64,000 nt of DNA, from positions 661,295 to 725,294 of the forward strand of contig NZ_SJPW01000005.1 in assembly GCF_007860125.1 (NCBI RefSeq), in the 5' to 3' direction. This DNA comes from Rubripirellula tenax. GTDB taxonomy: Bacteria > Planctomycetota > Planctomycetia > Pirellulales > Pirellulaceae. This document shows positions 1 through 8,112 of this stretch, in pieces. The notes below the pieces were generated by a model. That model saw nothing but the letters and a program-made list of their open reading frames with translations. It was not told the origin of the DNA and did not search any database. The position numbers were made by a program, and so were the translations under genes. The first letter of the stretch is position 1, and each line of letters starts with the position of its first letter.

Positions 1-737
1 TCGACGGCTTCGCGATCCGGTTCCCCGTTCGCGGGCGAGGGGATCGCTTCGGGAGGCCGATTCGGCGCGACCAGGTCACCAACGCGATCGGACGCACCGG
101 TTTGTCCTGGCAAACCGATGGGGCGGTCCAACATGACACGGTACAGTTGTGGATCGTCGATCGGTGTCGGCGATTGACGAAAGGCGATCAAGTCGGGAAT
201 CAGGTGCTCGATGCGACGGACGGCGACGTCTTGACCGGGATGGTCACTCTGCAAGTGCCGGACGATGGATTGGCGAACGTGTTCATAGCGAGCCCGTGCG
301 CGAACCCAGTTCTCTGCCTCGTCGCGATCAATTTCGGCGAGACCCGGTGGCGGTCCCGGCGGATGATAGATCTCGTTCAAGAACTCCGACAACATGAAGT
401 GCCGGTGGTACAGCAGACGCGGTTGCTGCTGTTTTAGATCCGGGAACATCAGCTCTTTTTTCGTTCCATCCTGGGACATGATGGCCGCTTGAAACAGATG
501 GCTCGGCCCCGGATCGGGCGCAAAGAATGCATAGCCGCGGTCCATGTACAACGCTTGGCTATAGCCGTGGATGGGTGCCAATGCGGTGTCGACGACTGGC
601 GAAACGCCAAGCGGTCCACGGGCCTGGAACGACAATGGAGGTGCGACCACCGCCAACAGGTGCCCAACCAATAGGACACTGAGAAATAGGCGACGTCGAG
701 GCGTCAAAGCAATCGGCCGGCGAGGCGTCATAACCAT
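1..737 (-). CDS. Membrane-anchored hypothetical protein, 3' end beyond window
   Basis: An open minus-strand frame runs from an ATG at 737 to the left edge without a stop, giving about 245 visible residues. A second in-frame ATG at 731 is an alternative start. The N-terminus is basic (PRRP, PRRR), followed by one hydrophobic helix at about residues 16-37, then a soluble region rich in Pro and Arg. A segment reading RGYAFFAPDPGPSH follows the helix; from memory this type of motif occurs in planctomycete proteins encoded next to HTTM (vitamin K carboxylase-like) membrane proteins, but that neighbour would lie outside the window. No enzymatic motif is recognised. I infer a single-pass protein with a large soluble domain; function unknown. 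Confidence 0.7.
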   Translation of the reverse strand, partial: MVMTPRRPIALTPRRRLFLSVLLVGHLLAVVAPPLSFQARGPLGVSPVVDTALAPIHGYSQALYMDRGYAFFAPDPGPSHLFQAAIMSQDGTKKELMFPDLKQQQPRLLYHRHFMLSEFLNEIYHPPGPPPGLAEIDRDEAENWVRARARYEHVRQSIVRHLQSDHPGQDVAVRRIEHLIPDLIAFRQSPTPIDDPQLYRVMLDRPIGLPGQTGASDRVGDLVAPNRPPEAIPSPANGEPDREAV

Positions 738-821
738 TGGAATCAATCGGGGAATAGGATCGTGCTCCCACGTTAACTCGAACCCGCCGAGTGTACAGGC
801 ACCCCCAACCACCCGCGCAAG

Positions 822-857
822 AAAAAAGCCACGTTCCGGTGCCGGAGCGTGGCTTTC
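822..857 (-). terminator. Rho-independent terminator of the TIGR03000 gene
   Basis: On the minus strand an inverted repeat (AAAGCCACGCTCCGG / CCGGAACGTGGCTTT, one wobble) with a two-base loop is followed directly by a T run. It lies about 90 bases past the stop codon at 946, so it fits termination of that gene before the next minus-strand gene starts at 737. Confidence 0.85.
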
Positions 858-945
858 ATCGTTTCTCGATTCCCTCGTCGCGTCCGACCTCCTAAGAAAG
901 GAGATCACCCGATGCGACGGGGATTACCGATGCTGTGATGCCGTC

Positions 946-2289
946 TTAGCGACTGGCCAGCGAATCGTCGTTGAAGTCGAAAGTCAACTCGGTTAATGAA
1001 CCGGCTTTGACGTCGACCGTTCGTTCCTTGCTAACCGACTTGCCAGCCATTTCGGCGGTGACGCGAACGGTGTAGCCCGTCCATTGCTCGCCGGCCTTCA
1101 ATTGCTTTGTACGGAAGGTACGAACCGCACCTGCTCCGTTGGTCGGATTACCGGCCAGCGAAACTTTCGCCGAAGCGGGAACGTTCAACTTGACCACCGT
1201 GATGACATCGTCTTGAACGTTTGCGAAATCGTTTTCCGCTTTCTCGTCCGACTTCGGAATATCGAATTCAACCGTTTCCGAATCGCCCGGTCGCAACTTG
1301 ATCGACTTGGAGTCTTTCTTTTCGCTGCCGTTGATTTGGTAGGTGACGTCGACGACGTAGGTGTAGACGAAACCTTCCTTCAAACCACGCGACATGAATT
1401 GACGAACGTTTCCGTCGCTCGTTGTCGGATGGCCGTTAACAGTCACCACGGCATCGCCGGGAACCGCAACGGTCAAGATTGCCGAGTCAGCTTCGACTGC
1501 GGGCTTTGCTGATTCGTAGCGAATCGAATCATCGGGTACTGGCGTACCGATGGGCTGACCTTCGTAAGGTGCCGATTCAATGATGCTGCCACCATCGATG
1601 ATGGTCTCGCCCATGTAGGATCCGCCATCGATAATGGTTTCGCCCATGTACGACCCACTATCAATGATCGTTTCGCCCATCGGCGTGTACGATTCGTACG
1701 ACGACTGAACGATCGGGGATTCATAAACAGAGCTCGCACCAAGCGATACCGAATGAACGGCGGGAGCCGAATAGTTGCTGTAGGAAGCGTATCCGCCGCT
1801 GCTGCCACCGGACGACGAACCGCCGCTGGAAGCTGGCGAGTAGCTGGCGTGAGTCACACCGCCGGACGAACCGCCGTGGCTGCCGCTATGACGCGCAGCA
1901 CGGTTGGCGCGAATCTTGGCCATCAACCGGCGAATCGGACCGACGTTTCCGCCGCCACTGCTGCCGCCGGACGAACCGCTGCTGATTCCGCCCGATGATC
2001 CACCGCTGCTGGAACCGGAGTATGCGGCAGTGTAGCTTTGGCTTGATCCACCAGAAGATGCGCCGCCGGATGATCCGCTGGACGCGTGACGCGCCTTCAA
2101 GCGAGCGAAAAGACCCATTTGGCTGCCGCCCGAACTGCCTGACCCGCCGGACGAAGCATAGCCGCCTCCGGACGAACCATAGCCACCGCCCGAGGATCCA
2201 CCCCAGGAACCGCCAGCATTCACAACCGAACCGGTTCCGAGCAAAATTATGGTCGCCGTGGCGACCGCAAACATTCGAGAGCACTTCAT
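946..2289 (-). CDS. Secreted Ser/Gly-rich protein with two TIGR03000 domains
   Basis: 447 aa. A signal peptide (residues 1-25, cleavage near VNAGG) is followed by about 150 residues of Gly/Ser-rich low complexity. Two short basic stretches interrupt it (FARLKARH near 61; RRLMAKIRANRAARH near 120). Then come three tandem copies of an 11-residue unit ending MGETIID(S/G)GS (about 204-236) and two copies of the planctomycete TIGR03000 domain (about 268-346 and 363-438), recognised from the pattern VPxxAxVxxxGxPTxxxGxxRxFxxxxLxxG. A GGAG ribosome site precedes the ATG. The domain's function is not known; I infer a cell-envelope or surface protein. The terminator at 822-857 makes this a single-gene unit at its 3' end. 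Confidence 0.85.
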   Translation of the reverse strand: MKCSRMFAVATATIILLGTGSVVNAGGSWGGSSGGGYGSSGGGYASSGGSGSSGGSQMGLFARLKARHASSGSSGGASSGGSSQSYTAAYSGSSSGGSSGGISSGSSGGSSGGGNVGPIRRLMAKIRANRAARHSGSHGGSSGGVTHASYSPASSGGSSSGGSSGGYASYSNYSAPAVHSVSLGASSVYESPIVQSSYESYTPMGETIIDSGSYMGETIIDGGSYMGETIIDGGSIIESAPYEGQPIGTPVPDDSIRYESAKPAVEADSAILTVAVPGDAVVTVNGHPTTSDGNVRQFMSRGLKEGFVYTYVVDVTYQINGSEKKDSKSIKLRPGDSETVEFDIPKSDEKAENDFANVQDDVITVVKLNVPASAKVSLAGNPTNGAGAVRTFRTKQLKAGEQWTGYTVRVTAEMAGKSVSKERTVDVKAGSLTELTFDFNDDSLASR

Positions 2290-2528
2290 AGCCGCACTTA
2301 TTCTCCTGCTGTTTCTTTAAAATGTAGGGCTCGTGGCTGAGCGGGCCGTTCCCTAAATTGAACCGGCGCATCACAAAGGATAACGGGACGAATGCAATGA
2401 ACAAGCTGGTTTGGCAAATTTTAACGCCAAGGCAGGTTAGGGCGAATAGCCAGTCTCCAATGGCGACCAAGACACCCTTGGGTCTGCAACGCCGGGGCCG
2501 ATAGGGCGGCAAAGCCGGACGCGCCGCC

Positions 2529-3821
2529 TCAGTCGATCTTTTCAATCGAAATGTCATCGAAATCCGCGGTCCCGGTCGCGCCGAACAGGCCGATTCGCAG
2601 GATCGCTTCCTTGGTTTGAGGCGGCACCCGCATCAACCGACTGCTCGCCGACCACGACCGCGTACCGCGGAATGGTCCGATCGAAAATGTCCCAAGATCC
2701 TGCCTTAGACTGTCATAGAAGCTGATCGCGACCACCGGCATTGCTTCGGACGTGGGACCTTTTTGGACGTTTTTGGTCCTACACTTGCCGCTCAAGCGAA
2801 TCATCGTCACCTGCTTGCCGTCGATCGCGATGCCTTGCAACAAATGCGAACTCAACCCCGGCGTGTCATTGGTGAAGCGAGCGAACGCAGAAACTCCTGC
2901 CCCGTCACCGCCGCCTCGACCGGTCGTATTGTCATTGGCCCCACCGATGATGCCCGCGCGTTCGATCCGGACGACTTGTCGACCGTAATACCAACCGGGC
3001 ACGTAATCGGTAAGTTCGCTCTGGTCCGCTTCGGCGGCCAATTCGAAATCGCCGTTGACGACATGCGGATTTGCGGGATCCGGTTTTTGTTGCCGCGTGT
3101 CTTCGGCTTCCCCCGTCATCGGCACGAACAATGTCGGACGCAGCGGTTGTCGAACCAGTTCGCCGTTGGTCTTGGTCATCCGATACAAGGTCTGCTGATA
3201 TCGTTCGCCTACGGGAATGATCAACTGACCGCCCTCACGCAATTGTTCCACCAACGGCTTGGGCACCGATTCCGGACTGCACGTGACGATGATCTTGTCG
3301 AACGGCGACGCTTCGGGCCAACCCAGAAACCCATCGCCGACGCGAGTCGACACGTTCGGATACCCGAGCCGCGTCAATGTGCGTTTGGCTTGCTCGCCCA
3401 GCTCGTCAACGATCTCAATCGAATAGACATGCTCGACCAGCGGGCTCAGAACGGCCGCCTGGTACCCGCTGCCGGTACCGATTTCCAACACGATGTCGGT
3501 CGGCTTTGGATCCAGCGCCTCGGTCATCGACGCGACAATGAACGGGCTGCTGATCGTTTGCGAACTGCCGATCGGCAATGCCATGTCAAAGTAGGCGCGG
3601 GCGAGCTGGCTCTTAGGAACAAATTCGTGCCGCGGCGTACTTCGAATCGCATCCAACACACGAACATTCGTAACACCCGCGTTCGCAATCCGCGTCTCGA
3701 CCAATTCGTTTCGGATGGCTTCGTACGGATCGGCGGCATCCGATTCGCCTGGCAAAATCAGTCGTGGCAAAATGATTCCGGTCACGATCAAAACCTTCTG
3801 AGTGATTGCTAACAACTTCAT
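2529..3821 (-). CDS. pcm: Exported protein-L-isoaspartate O-methyltransferase with C-terminal extension
   Basis: 430 aa from the ATG at 3821, which has GAAGG just upstream; the frame stays open further upstream but that part overlaps the DUF72 gene and is not coding-like. Residues 1-30 form a hydrophobic signal or anchor. Residues about 31-235 match the PCM family, which methylates isoaspartyl residues in damaged proteins using S-adenosylmethionine: SRP-like RHEFVP near 64, IGSSQTISSPFIVA near 84-97 and motif I EIGTGSGYQ at 113-121. Residues about 255-430 form an extra domain starting VVNGDFEL, resembling the beta-sandwich, carbohydrate-binding-like domains of secreted planctomycete proteins. 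Ordinary PCM is about 210 aa and cytosolic, so both the export signal and the fusion are unusual. It is the last gene of the minus-strand run. Confidence 0.85.
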   Translation of the reverse strand: MKLLAITQKVLIVTGIILPRLILPGESDAADPYEAIRNELVETRIANAGVTNVRVLDAIRSTPRHEFVPKSQLARAYFDMALPIGSSQTISSPFIVASMTEALDPKPTDIVLEIGTGSGYQAAVLSPLVEHVYSIEIVDELGEQAKRTLTRLGYPNVSTRVGDGFLGWPEASPFDKIIVTCSPESVPKPLVEQLREGGQLIIPVGERYQQTLYRMTKTNGELVRQPLRPTLFVPMTGEAEDTRQQKPDPANPHVVNGDFELAAEADQSELTDYVPGWYYGRQVVRIERAGIIGGANDNTTGRGGGDGAGVSAFARFTNDTPGLSSHLLQGIAIDGKQVTMIRLSGKCRTKNVQKGPTSEAMPVVAISFYDSLRQDLGTFSIGPFRGTRSWSASSRLMRVPPQTKEAILRIGLFGATGTADFDDISIEKID

Positions 3822-3864
3822 ACTGACCTTCGATCCTATTGGCTCGATTTTGAAAGCAAACGCA

Positions 3865-4755
3865 TCATTCATCCAACAATGACATTTGACGGGGCGGCAT
3901 CGGCGGCGACGCGATTTCAAACGACAAATCTGGCATTTCAATCGCCATCCGTGCGGCGAAACGGCGGGCAAGCTCGGGCGCTCGTGCGTCGTCGGGAGCA
4001 TGCGTGAACACGTACGGACGCAGCCCTTGGCGGATCCATTGTGCAACCGTCGGCGCCCATTCATCAAAGTAGGCATCCGCCAACTCGGGTCGATTGCGTC
4101 CGACGATCCGCAACATCGGCGATTGCCCCGTCGCGGTTTGCCGAATCGGCGTCTTGGGCTTGCGAGTTTGCGAGACAGCTTCGATGTCGTCGTCGGGAGG
4201 CGATTGATAGAGCGGTCGACTGTCGAACAAAACCTTGTCGATGCGCATCGAACGCAGCATCTCGTCGACACGAAGTTCATGAACCGATTCATCAAACCAA
4301 TCGGCGTGTCGCAGCTCCAACGCCCACAACCACTCCGCCGGCAACCGACGCAAAAAGCGCTCGAGCACATCGAACCGATCGGCCCCAAACGACGGCCCCA
4401 GTTGCAAAAAGGTCGGCCCCAATCGATCCGCGTCCGCCAAAGGCAACAGACAATCCAAAAACGCCGCTGTCTCGCGATCGGCGTTACGGAGCATCAATTC
4501 ATGAGAAATCACACGCGGAAACTTGAACGAAAAACGAAAGCCATCCGCTGCTTCGTCGGCCCATCGCTTGGACGTCTCGATCGTCGGCAACGCGTAAAAC
4601 GTACTGTTCCCTTCGACCGTGTTGAACGTCCGCGTGTACCAGTTCAACCAATCCGATCGCGGCGTTCGCGGCGGGTAAACTTGCCCGACCCAATGGGGGC
4701 AACTCCAGACCGGACAACCTAAAAAGAACGGCAAATCCGATACCGAACGACTCAT
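3865..4755 (-). CDS. DUF72 family protein
   Basis: 296 aa. The sequence matches the DUF72 (YecE-like) TIM-barrel family: an N-terminal FLGCPVWSCPHWVGQVYPP block, the EGNSTFYALP segment near 48-57, FRFSFKFPRVISHE near 73-86 and the FLQLGPSFG region near 116-124. Members are about 240-300 aa and their reaction is not established. The ATG overlaps the stop of the Ppx/GppA gene by 4 nt, so the two are probably co-translated. The C-terminal PPRQMSLLDE tail is short and charged. Confidence is high for the family and low for any role. Confidence 0.88.
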   Translation of the reverse strand: MSRSVSDLPFFLGCPVWSCPHWVGQVYPPRTPRSDWLNWYTRTFNTVEGNSTFYALPTIETSKRWADEAADGFRFSFKFPRVISHELMLRNADRETAAFLDCLLPLADADRLGPTFLQLGPSFGADRFDVLERFLRRLPAEWLWALELRHADWFDESVHELRVDEMLRSMRIDKVLFDSRPLYQSPPDDDIEAVSQTRKPKTPIRQTATGQSPMLRIVGRNRPELADAYFDEWAPTVAQWIRQGLRPYVFTHAPDDARAPELARRFAARMAIEMPDLSFEIASPPMPPRQMSLLDE

Positions 4756-6353
4756 TCCAATTTCCCGGCTCGCAACAGCACCGGCAACCCGAACGTGTCT
4801 CGAAAGAAGCCCGAGTTTTCACGCATCGCAACTTGCTCCAGCGAAACGTCATCCAATCCCGGCACGTTGATCACCAACCGCTTCGACTCGATGACACATC
4901 GAATTTCGCGGACACGGCCGCTTCGCGTGTCATCCAAAGCGATTGCCAATCGCAACATCGCTGCCAACTTAGATACCATCACGCGTTCGGACTGGGGCAA
5001 GGTGCCGTATGCTTCGTGGGCGGGTTGAGGATAGGCGCGGCGATGGTATCGCGCCACCAAACCGACCTGCAACAATTCGTCTCGCGAGAGCCCGAATAAT
5101 TCGCTGTACCGGATCAAGTAAAGCGCGTGCTTGTGATTGCTTCGCACGTTCACCATCATGCCGATCTCGTGCAATAGCGCCGCGACGAACAAGAGCACTT
5201 CGTGGCGATCATCCAATCCGTGTTCACCACGAAGCTGATCAAACAATTTCCGAGCCAGCTCGGCGACGTTCCGCGCGTGCGACTCGTCAAAATTGAACTT
5301 TCGCCCCAACGACAAAGCCGAACGAACGATCTGGTTGCGGAAGTCGGCGGTCCACGTACCACCGACGGCCATGTCATGCAGTAGGCCGTCTCGCAAGTTG
5401 GTGTCGCAAACGTGAATGTTGGTAAGCTCGAAATGCTTTGCCAACAAGGTGTAGGACAACAGTGCCGGCCCAACCGTTTCGGCTTCGATGAAACTGGCGT
5501 TGTATCGTTTAACGATCGCGTCTTCGTTCAACGACAACAATTTCTCGGTTAGCTTTTCCAACTTTGCCGTCGGCAGCAGTGCGAGCGAGTTGCCGTCCCA
5601 GTCGTCTAGCAATTGGTGAGCCGCGAATCGCATGTCACCGCCCAACGCGATCAAGTGAATCGCCGTATCATTCTTGATCGCATCGGTGATCTGGAGCACG
5701 GTCCGGCGAATGTGACTCTCCAACATCGCACGGCGACGTGGTGCGCTGGCCCGGACTCCCTCGAGCGTTTTGACCAATCGCAGTGATCCCAACCGAAACG
5801 ACTGGCTGTGCAACACGTTGCCGCCACGAACGATCAGCATCTCTGTATTGCCGCCGCCGACTTCGACGACAATGGACTTGCCGTCCGCCAATTCGGGGTG
5901 AGCTCGCAAGTGCGGCATCACACCCATGTACGTGATACGGCTTACTTCGGCTTCGTCGATCGGATCGACATTGAAACCCGTCGCGACATAGATTCGGTCG
6001 GCAAACGCTAACCGATTGATCGCCTCACGGACCGCCGTGGTCGCGACGACGCGGACATCTTTGGGCGACGTCACGCCGTATTCTCGCAACACACGCTTGT
6101 AACGCTTCAGAACCGACGCGGACCTTTCAATGCTGTGCCGCGACAACCGACGATTGTCAAATGCTTCGCGTCCCAATTCGACCGATTGGACCAACGTATC
6201 GAGTGTCCGAAACTCTCCATTGGGTTGAATTTCCGCAATCGCCATCCGAATGCTCGTCGCGCCAATGTCGATCACCGCCACCGTACGGACCGTGCCCGGC
6301 GGAACGGTCGAAATCGGGTGCTCGGTGGGGGGTGAAGCTTTCAATTTGGACAT
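4752..6353 (-). CDS. Ppx/GppA phosphatase with C-terminal HD domain
   Basis: 533 aa. Residues about 20-320 carry the ASKHA-type Ppx/GppA fold: phosphate-1 motif VAVIDIGATSIRMAI near 25-39, ATTAVREA near 108-115 and VVEVGGGNTEMLIV near 161-174. Residues about 345-520 carry the HD-type domain found in long exopolyphosphatases (AALLHEIGMMVN, then YHRR). Such enzymes hydrolyse inorganic polyphosphate or pppGpp; which substrate applies cannot be read from sequence. A 126-base gap separates it from the HAD gene upstream and a 4-nt overlap joins it to the DUF72 gene downstream. Confidence 0.9.
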   Translation of the reverse strand: MSKLKASPPTEHPISTVPPGTVRTVAVIDIGATSIRMAIAEIQPNGEFRTLDTLVQSVELGREAFDNRRLSRHSIERSASVLKRYKRVLREYGVTSPKDVRVVATTAVREAINRLAFADRIYVATGFNVDPIDEAEVSRITYMGVMPHLRAHPELADGKSIVVEVGGGNTEMLIVRGGNVLHSQSFRLGSLRLVKTLEGVRASAPRRRAMLESHIRRTVLQITDAIKNDTAIHLIALGGDMRFAAHQLLDDWDGNSLALLPTAKLEKLTEKLLSLNEDAIVKRYNASFIEAETVGPALLSYTLLAKHFELTNIHVCDTNLRDGLLHDMAVGGTWTADFRNQIVRSALSLGRKFNFDESHARNVAELARKLFDQLRGEHGLDDRHEVLLFVAALLHEIGMMVNVRSNHKHALYLIRYSELFGLSRDELLQVGLVARYHRRAYPQPAHEAYGTLPQSERVMVSKLAAMLRLAIALDDTRSGRVREIRCVIESKRLVINVPGLDDVSLEQVAMRENSGFFRDTFGLPVLLRAGKLE

Positions 6354-6479
6354 GAATGCGTGAAAAGCGATACGGGGATAACCTGAGTTCCATCATCATA
6401 CCGCCAACCTCAAGCCTCGGCAGCGGGACACGCCAACCCCGCATAACTGCCGCGAATCCGGGGCAAAACTGCCAATCCG

Positions 6480-7106
6480 TCAATCGGCCAACAATCCATA
6501 CTCGCCGAGCACCGCAATCGCCTCGGGCCCGCCGAAACACTGCCTCGCGTTCCATCCCCTGGCAATCGCCGCATCCACATTCTCGTGCTTGTCATCGATG
6601 AACAGGATTTGGTCGGGCGAGACCCCTGCGGCTTTCTCTGCGGCTTCATAGATCCGCGGATGCGGCTTCATCACTCCAACTTCGTAGCTAAGAATCGTGA
6701 CCTCCAAATCGGCCTTCATCACATCGTAGTTTTGACGGATCACCCAATCCCAATGTGCGTGACAGGTGTTCGACAGAATGCCGACGCGACGACCGCTGCA
6801 TCGAACGCGATCCATGATGCCCAACATGGGATGAATCGGCGTGAACATGTCGCTGATCGCATCAAGTACTTCGCCGGCAGGCGGCGGGTCGCCCGTGACA
6901 CCGATGGATTTGCAAACGTGCTGGGCGAACTGTTCCGGCGTGAACTCGCCATGTTCGAAACGGTCTTCCAAGCCGCTGTCGAATACCGCGGCTTTGACGT
7001 TCGCCGGCGAAACCCCAAACAGCTTGGCTAGGTTCGAATGGGCAACGGCAAAATCGAATGACAGCAGAATGTTGCCGAGATCGAAATACACGAATTGAAT
7101 CTTCAA
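6480..7106 (-). CDS. HAD-superfamily hydrolase, YihX/DLGN subtype
   Basis: 208 aa. Motif I is YFDLGNILLSFD near 7-18, with Asp9 as predicted nucleophile; the usual DxDGT is replaced by DLGN as in the glucose-1-phosphatase YihX group. Motif II ILSNTC lies near 115, the motif III lysine is in VMKPHPRIY and motif IV is LFIDDKHENV near 168-177. These hydrolyse small phosphorylated metabolites; the substrate here is unknown. The start codon overlaps the end of the DUF1080 gene by 4 nt, indicating translational coupling. Confidence 0.88.
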   Translation of the reverse strand: MKIQFVYFDLGNILLSFDFAVAHSNLAKLFGVSPANVKAAVFDSGLEDRFEHGEFTPEQFAQHVCKSIGVTGDPPPAGEVLDAISDMFTPIHPMLGIMDRVRCSGRRVGILSNTCHAHWDWVIRQNYDVMKADLEVTILSYEVGVMKPHPRIYEAAEKAAGVSPDQILFIDDKHENVDAAIARGWNARQCFGGPEAIAVLGEYGLLAD

Positions 7107-7777
7107 AACTGTCTCACGCGAAGGTTACGGTACCAGGCCTCGGTGGGCGGACCACTGTGGATTTGCAAACCGATCACACCGAAGGTCGGAATGGAATCGT
7201 CGTCTTCGGTGTAATCGATCGTCTTTTCGCCGTTCAAGTAGATTTCGATGTGCTTGTCGCGACATACGACTCGCATCGCGTTCCAACCGTCGCGACGGAC
7301 CAGCTTGACGACGCTTTCCTTGTCGCCTTCGGCCAACATCTTCCTGCGACGCGACTCGTCATACAAGGCTCCCCAAACGGGACGATCCCAGGCCTCGCCG
7401 GCATCGGCTTGATAACCCGACACTTCGGTCGTGCCACTGACTCGCTTCGAACGGAATTGAACCCCCGCGTTCTTCCCTTCACCGACCAACTTTACCTCGT
7501 ACCGAAGTTCGAAGTTTTCGTAATTCTGAGTGGTGCAAAGGAATTCGTTGTGAGGAATCTTTTCGTCCAGCCGACCCGCCACGATCGCATCGCCATTCAG
7601 GTCGTCTTCCTCGATGCGAAACCAATACGCATTGCCTTCCCAACCCGCCAGCGATTCTCCATCGAACAAGGGCAATGACTCAGACTCGAAGTCGTCGACC
7701 ACCGCGACCGGATCTTCCGCCCAAGCGGACACAGAGAAACACACCAAGATCGCGGTGATCCGCCACAGAATCATCAT
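7103..7777 (-). CDS. Secreted DUF1080 (3-keto-disaccharide hydrolase-type) protein
   Basis: 224 aa with a signal peptide cleaved near SAWAED (about residue 20). A single DUF1080 LamG-like domain fills the rest: LFDGESLAGWEG near 37, the NFELRYEVKLVGEGKNAGVQFRS block, GYQADAGE, WNAMRVVCRDKHIEIYLNGE, and a terminal IGLQIHSGPPTEAWYRNLRVRQF-type block. This family is strongly expanded in planctomycetes, and some members act as 3-keto-glycoside hydrolases; activity of this copy is inferred only. First gene of the minus-strand run leading into the HAD hydrolase. A second ATG three bases downstream is an equally good start. Confidence 0.85.
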   Translation of the reverse strand: MMILWRITAILVCFSVSAWAEDPVAVVDDFESESLPLFDGESLAGWEGNAYWFRIEEDDLNGDAIVAGRLDEKIPHNEFLCTTQNYENFELRYEVKLVGEGKNAGVQFRSKRVSGTTEVSGYQADAGEAWDRPVWGALYDESRRRKMLAEGDKESVVKLVRRDGWNAMRVVCRDKHIEIYLNGEKTIDYTEDDDSIPTFGVIGLQIHSGPPTEAWYRNLRVRQF

Positions 7778-8112
7778 AGAAGGTCTTTCAAATTAGGAGG
7801 TTGAGGCCAAAGTCTAGTCGATTGCCGACCGCCAGTCTCCTTTCGCTGAACAAGATCGAGACTCGGCGATTCTGTCTTTAGATTCTCCCGAAATCGTCAG
7901 TTTCTGTCGGGTTCCGGTTACTTGCAGTCCCGAAAACGCAGGCTCCGCAGCACCCGCCAAAGCGGACTGCCGAGGCCGCTTTTGCGACGGATGGTCGACA
8001 GGATGCGTCCGCCGAGTAGAGTCGCAGAGAATTGGCGGTTCCTTGTCGGATCGGTTTATCTCTATCATATTCGGATCGCCTGTTTCCCCTGACCCCGTCC
8101 CAGAATCACCTG
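7778..8112. other. Divergent intergenic region, 335 bp
   Basis: Lies between the divergent DUF1080 and ilvD genes and should hold both promoters. The frame of ilvD is open for 27 more codons upstream (ATG at 8032), but that peptide has no resemblance to the family. I see no convincing riboswitch, attenuator hairpin series or operator. Confidence 0.5.

Noticed and set aside
2763..3812. 349-aa plus-strand frame opposite the isoaspartyl methyltransferase gene
   Set aside because: Antisense shadow: the opposite strand encodes a clear family with motif I, and this frame has no signal or motif.
3822..4388. Upstream in-frame extension of the isoaspartyl methyltransferase gene
   Set aside because: It overlaps the DUF72 gene in another frame, and the sequence is Arg/Cys-rich like other shadows.
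7814..8068. 84-aa minus-strand frame in the DUF1080-ilvD gap
   Set aside because: No ribosome site, no family resemblance, ordinary chance length in this base composition.
8032..8112. 27-codon in-frame extension of ilvD
   Set aside because: Family consensus begins at the ATG at 8113; the extra residues look like non-coding sequence.
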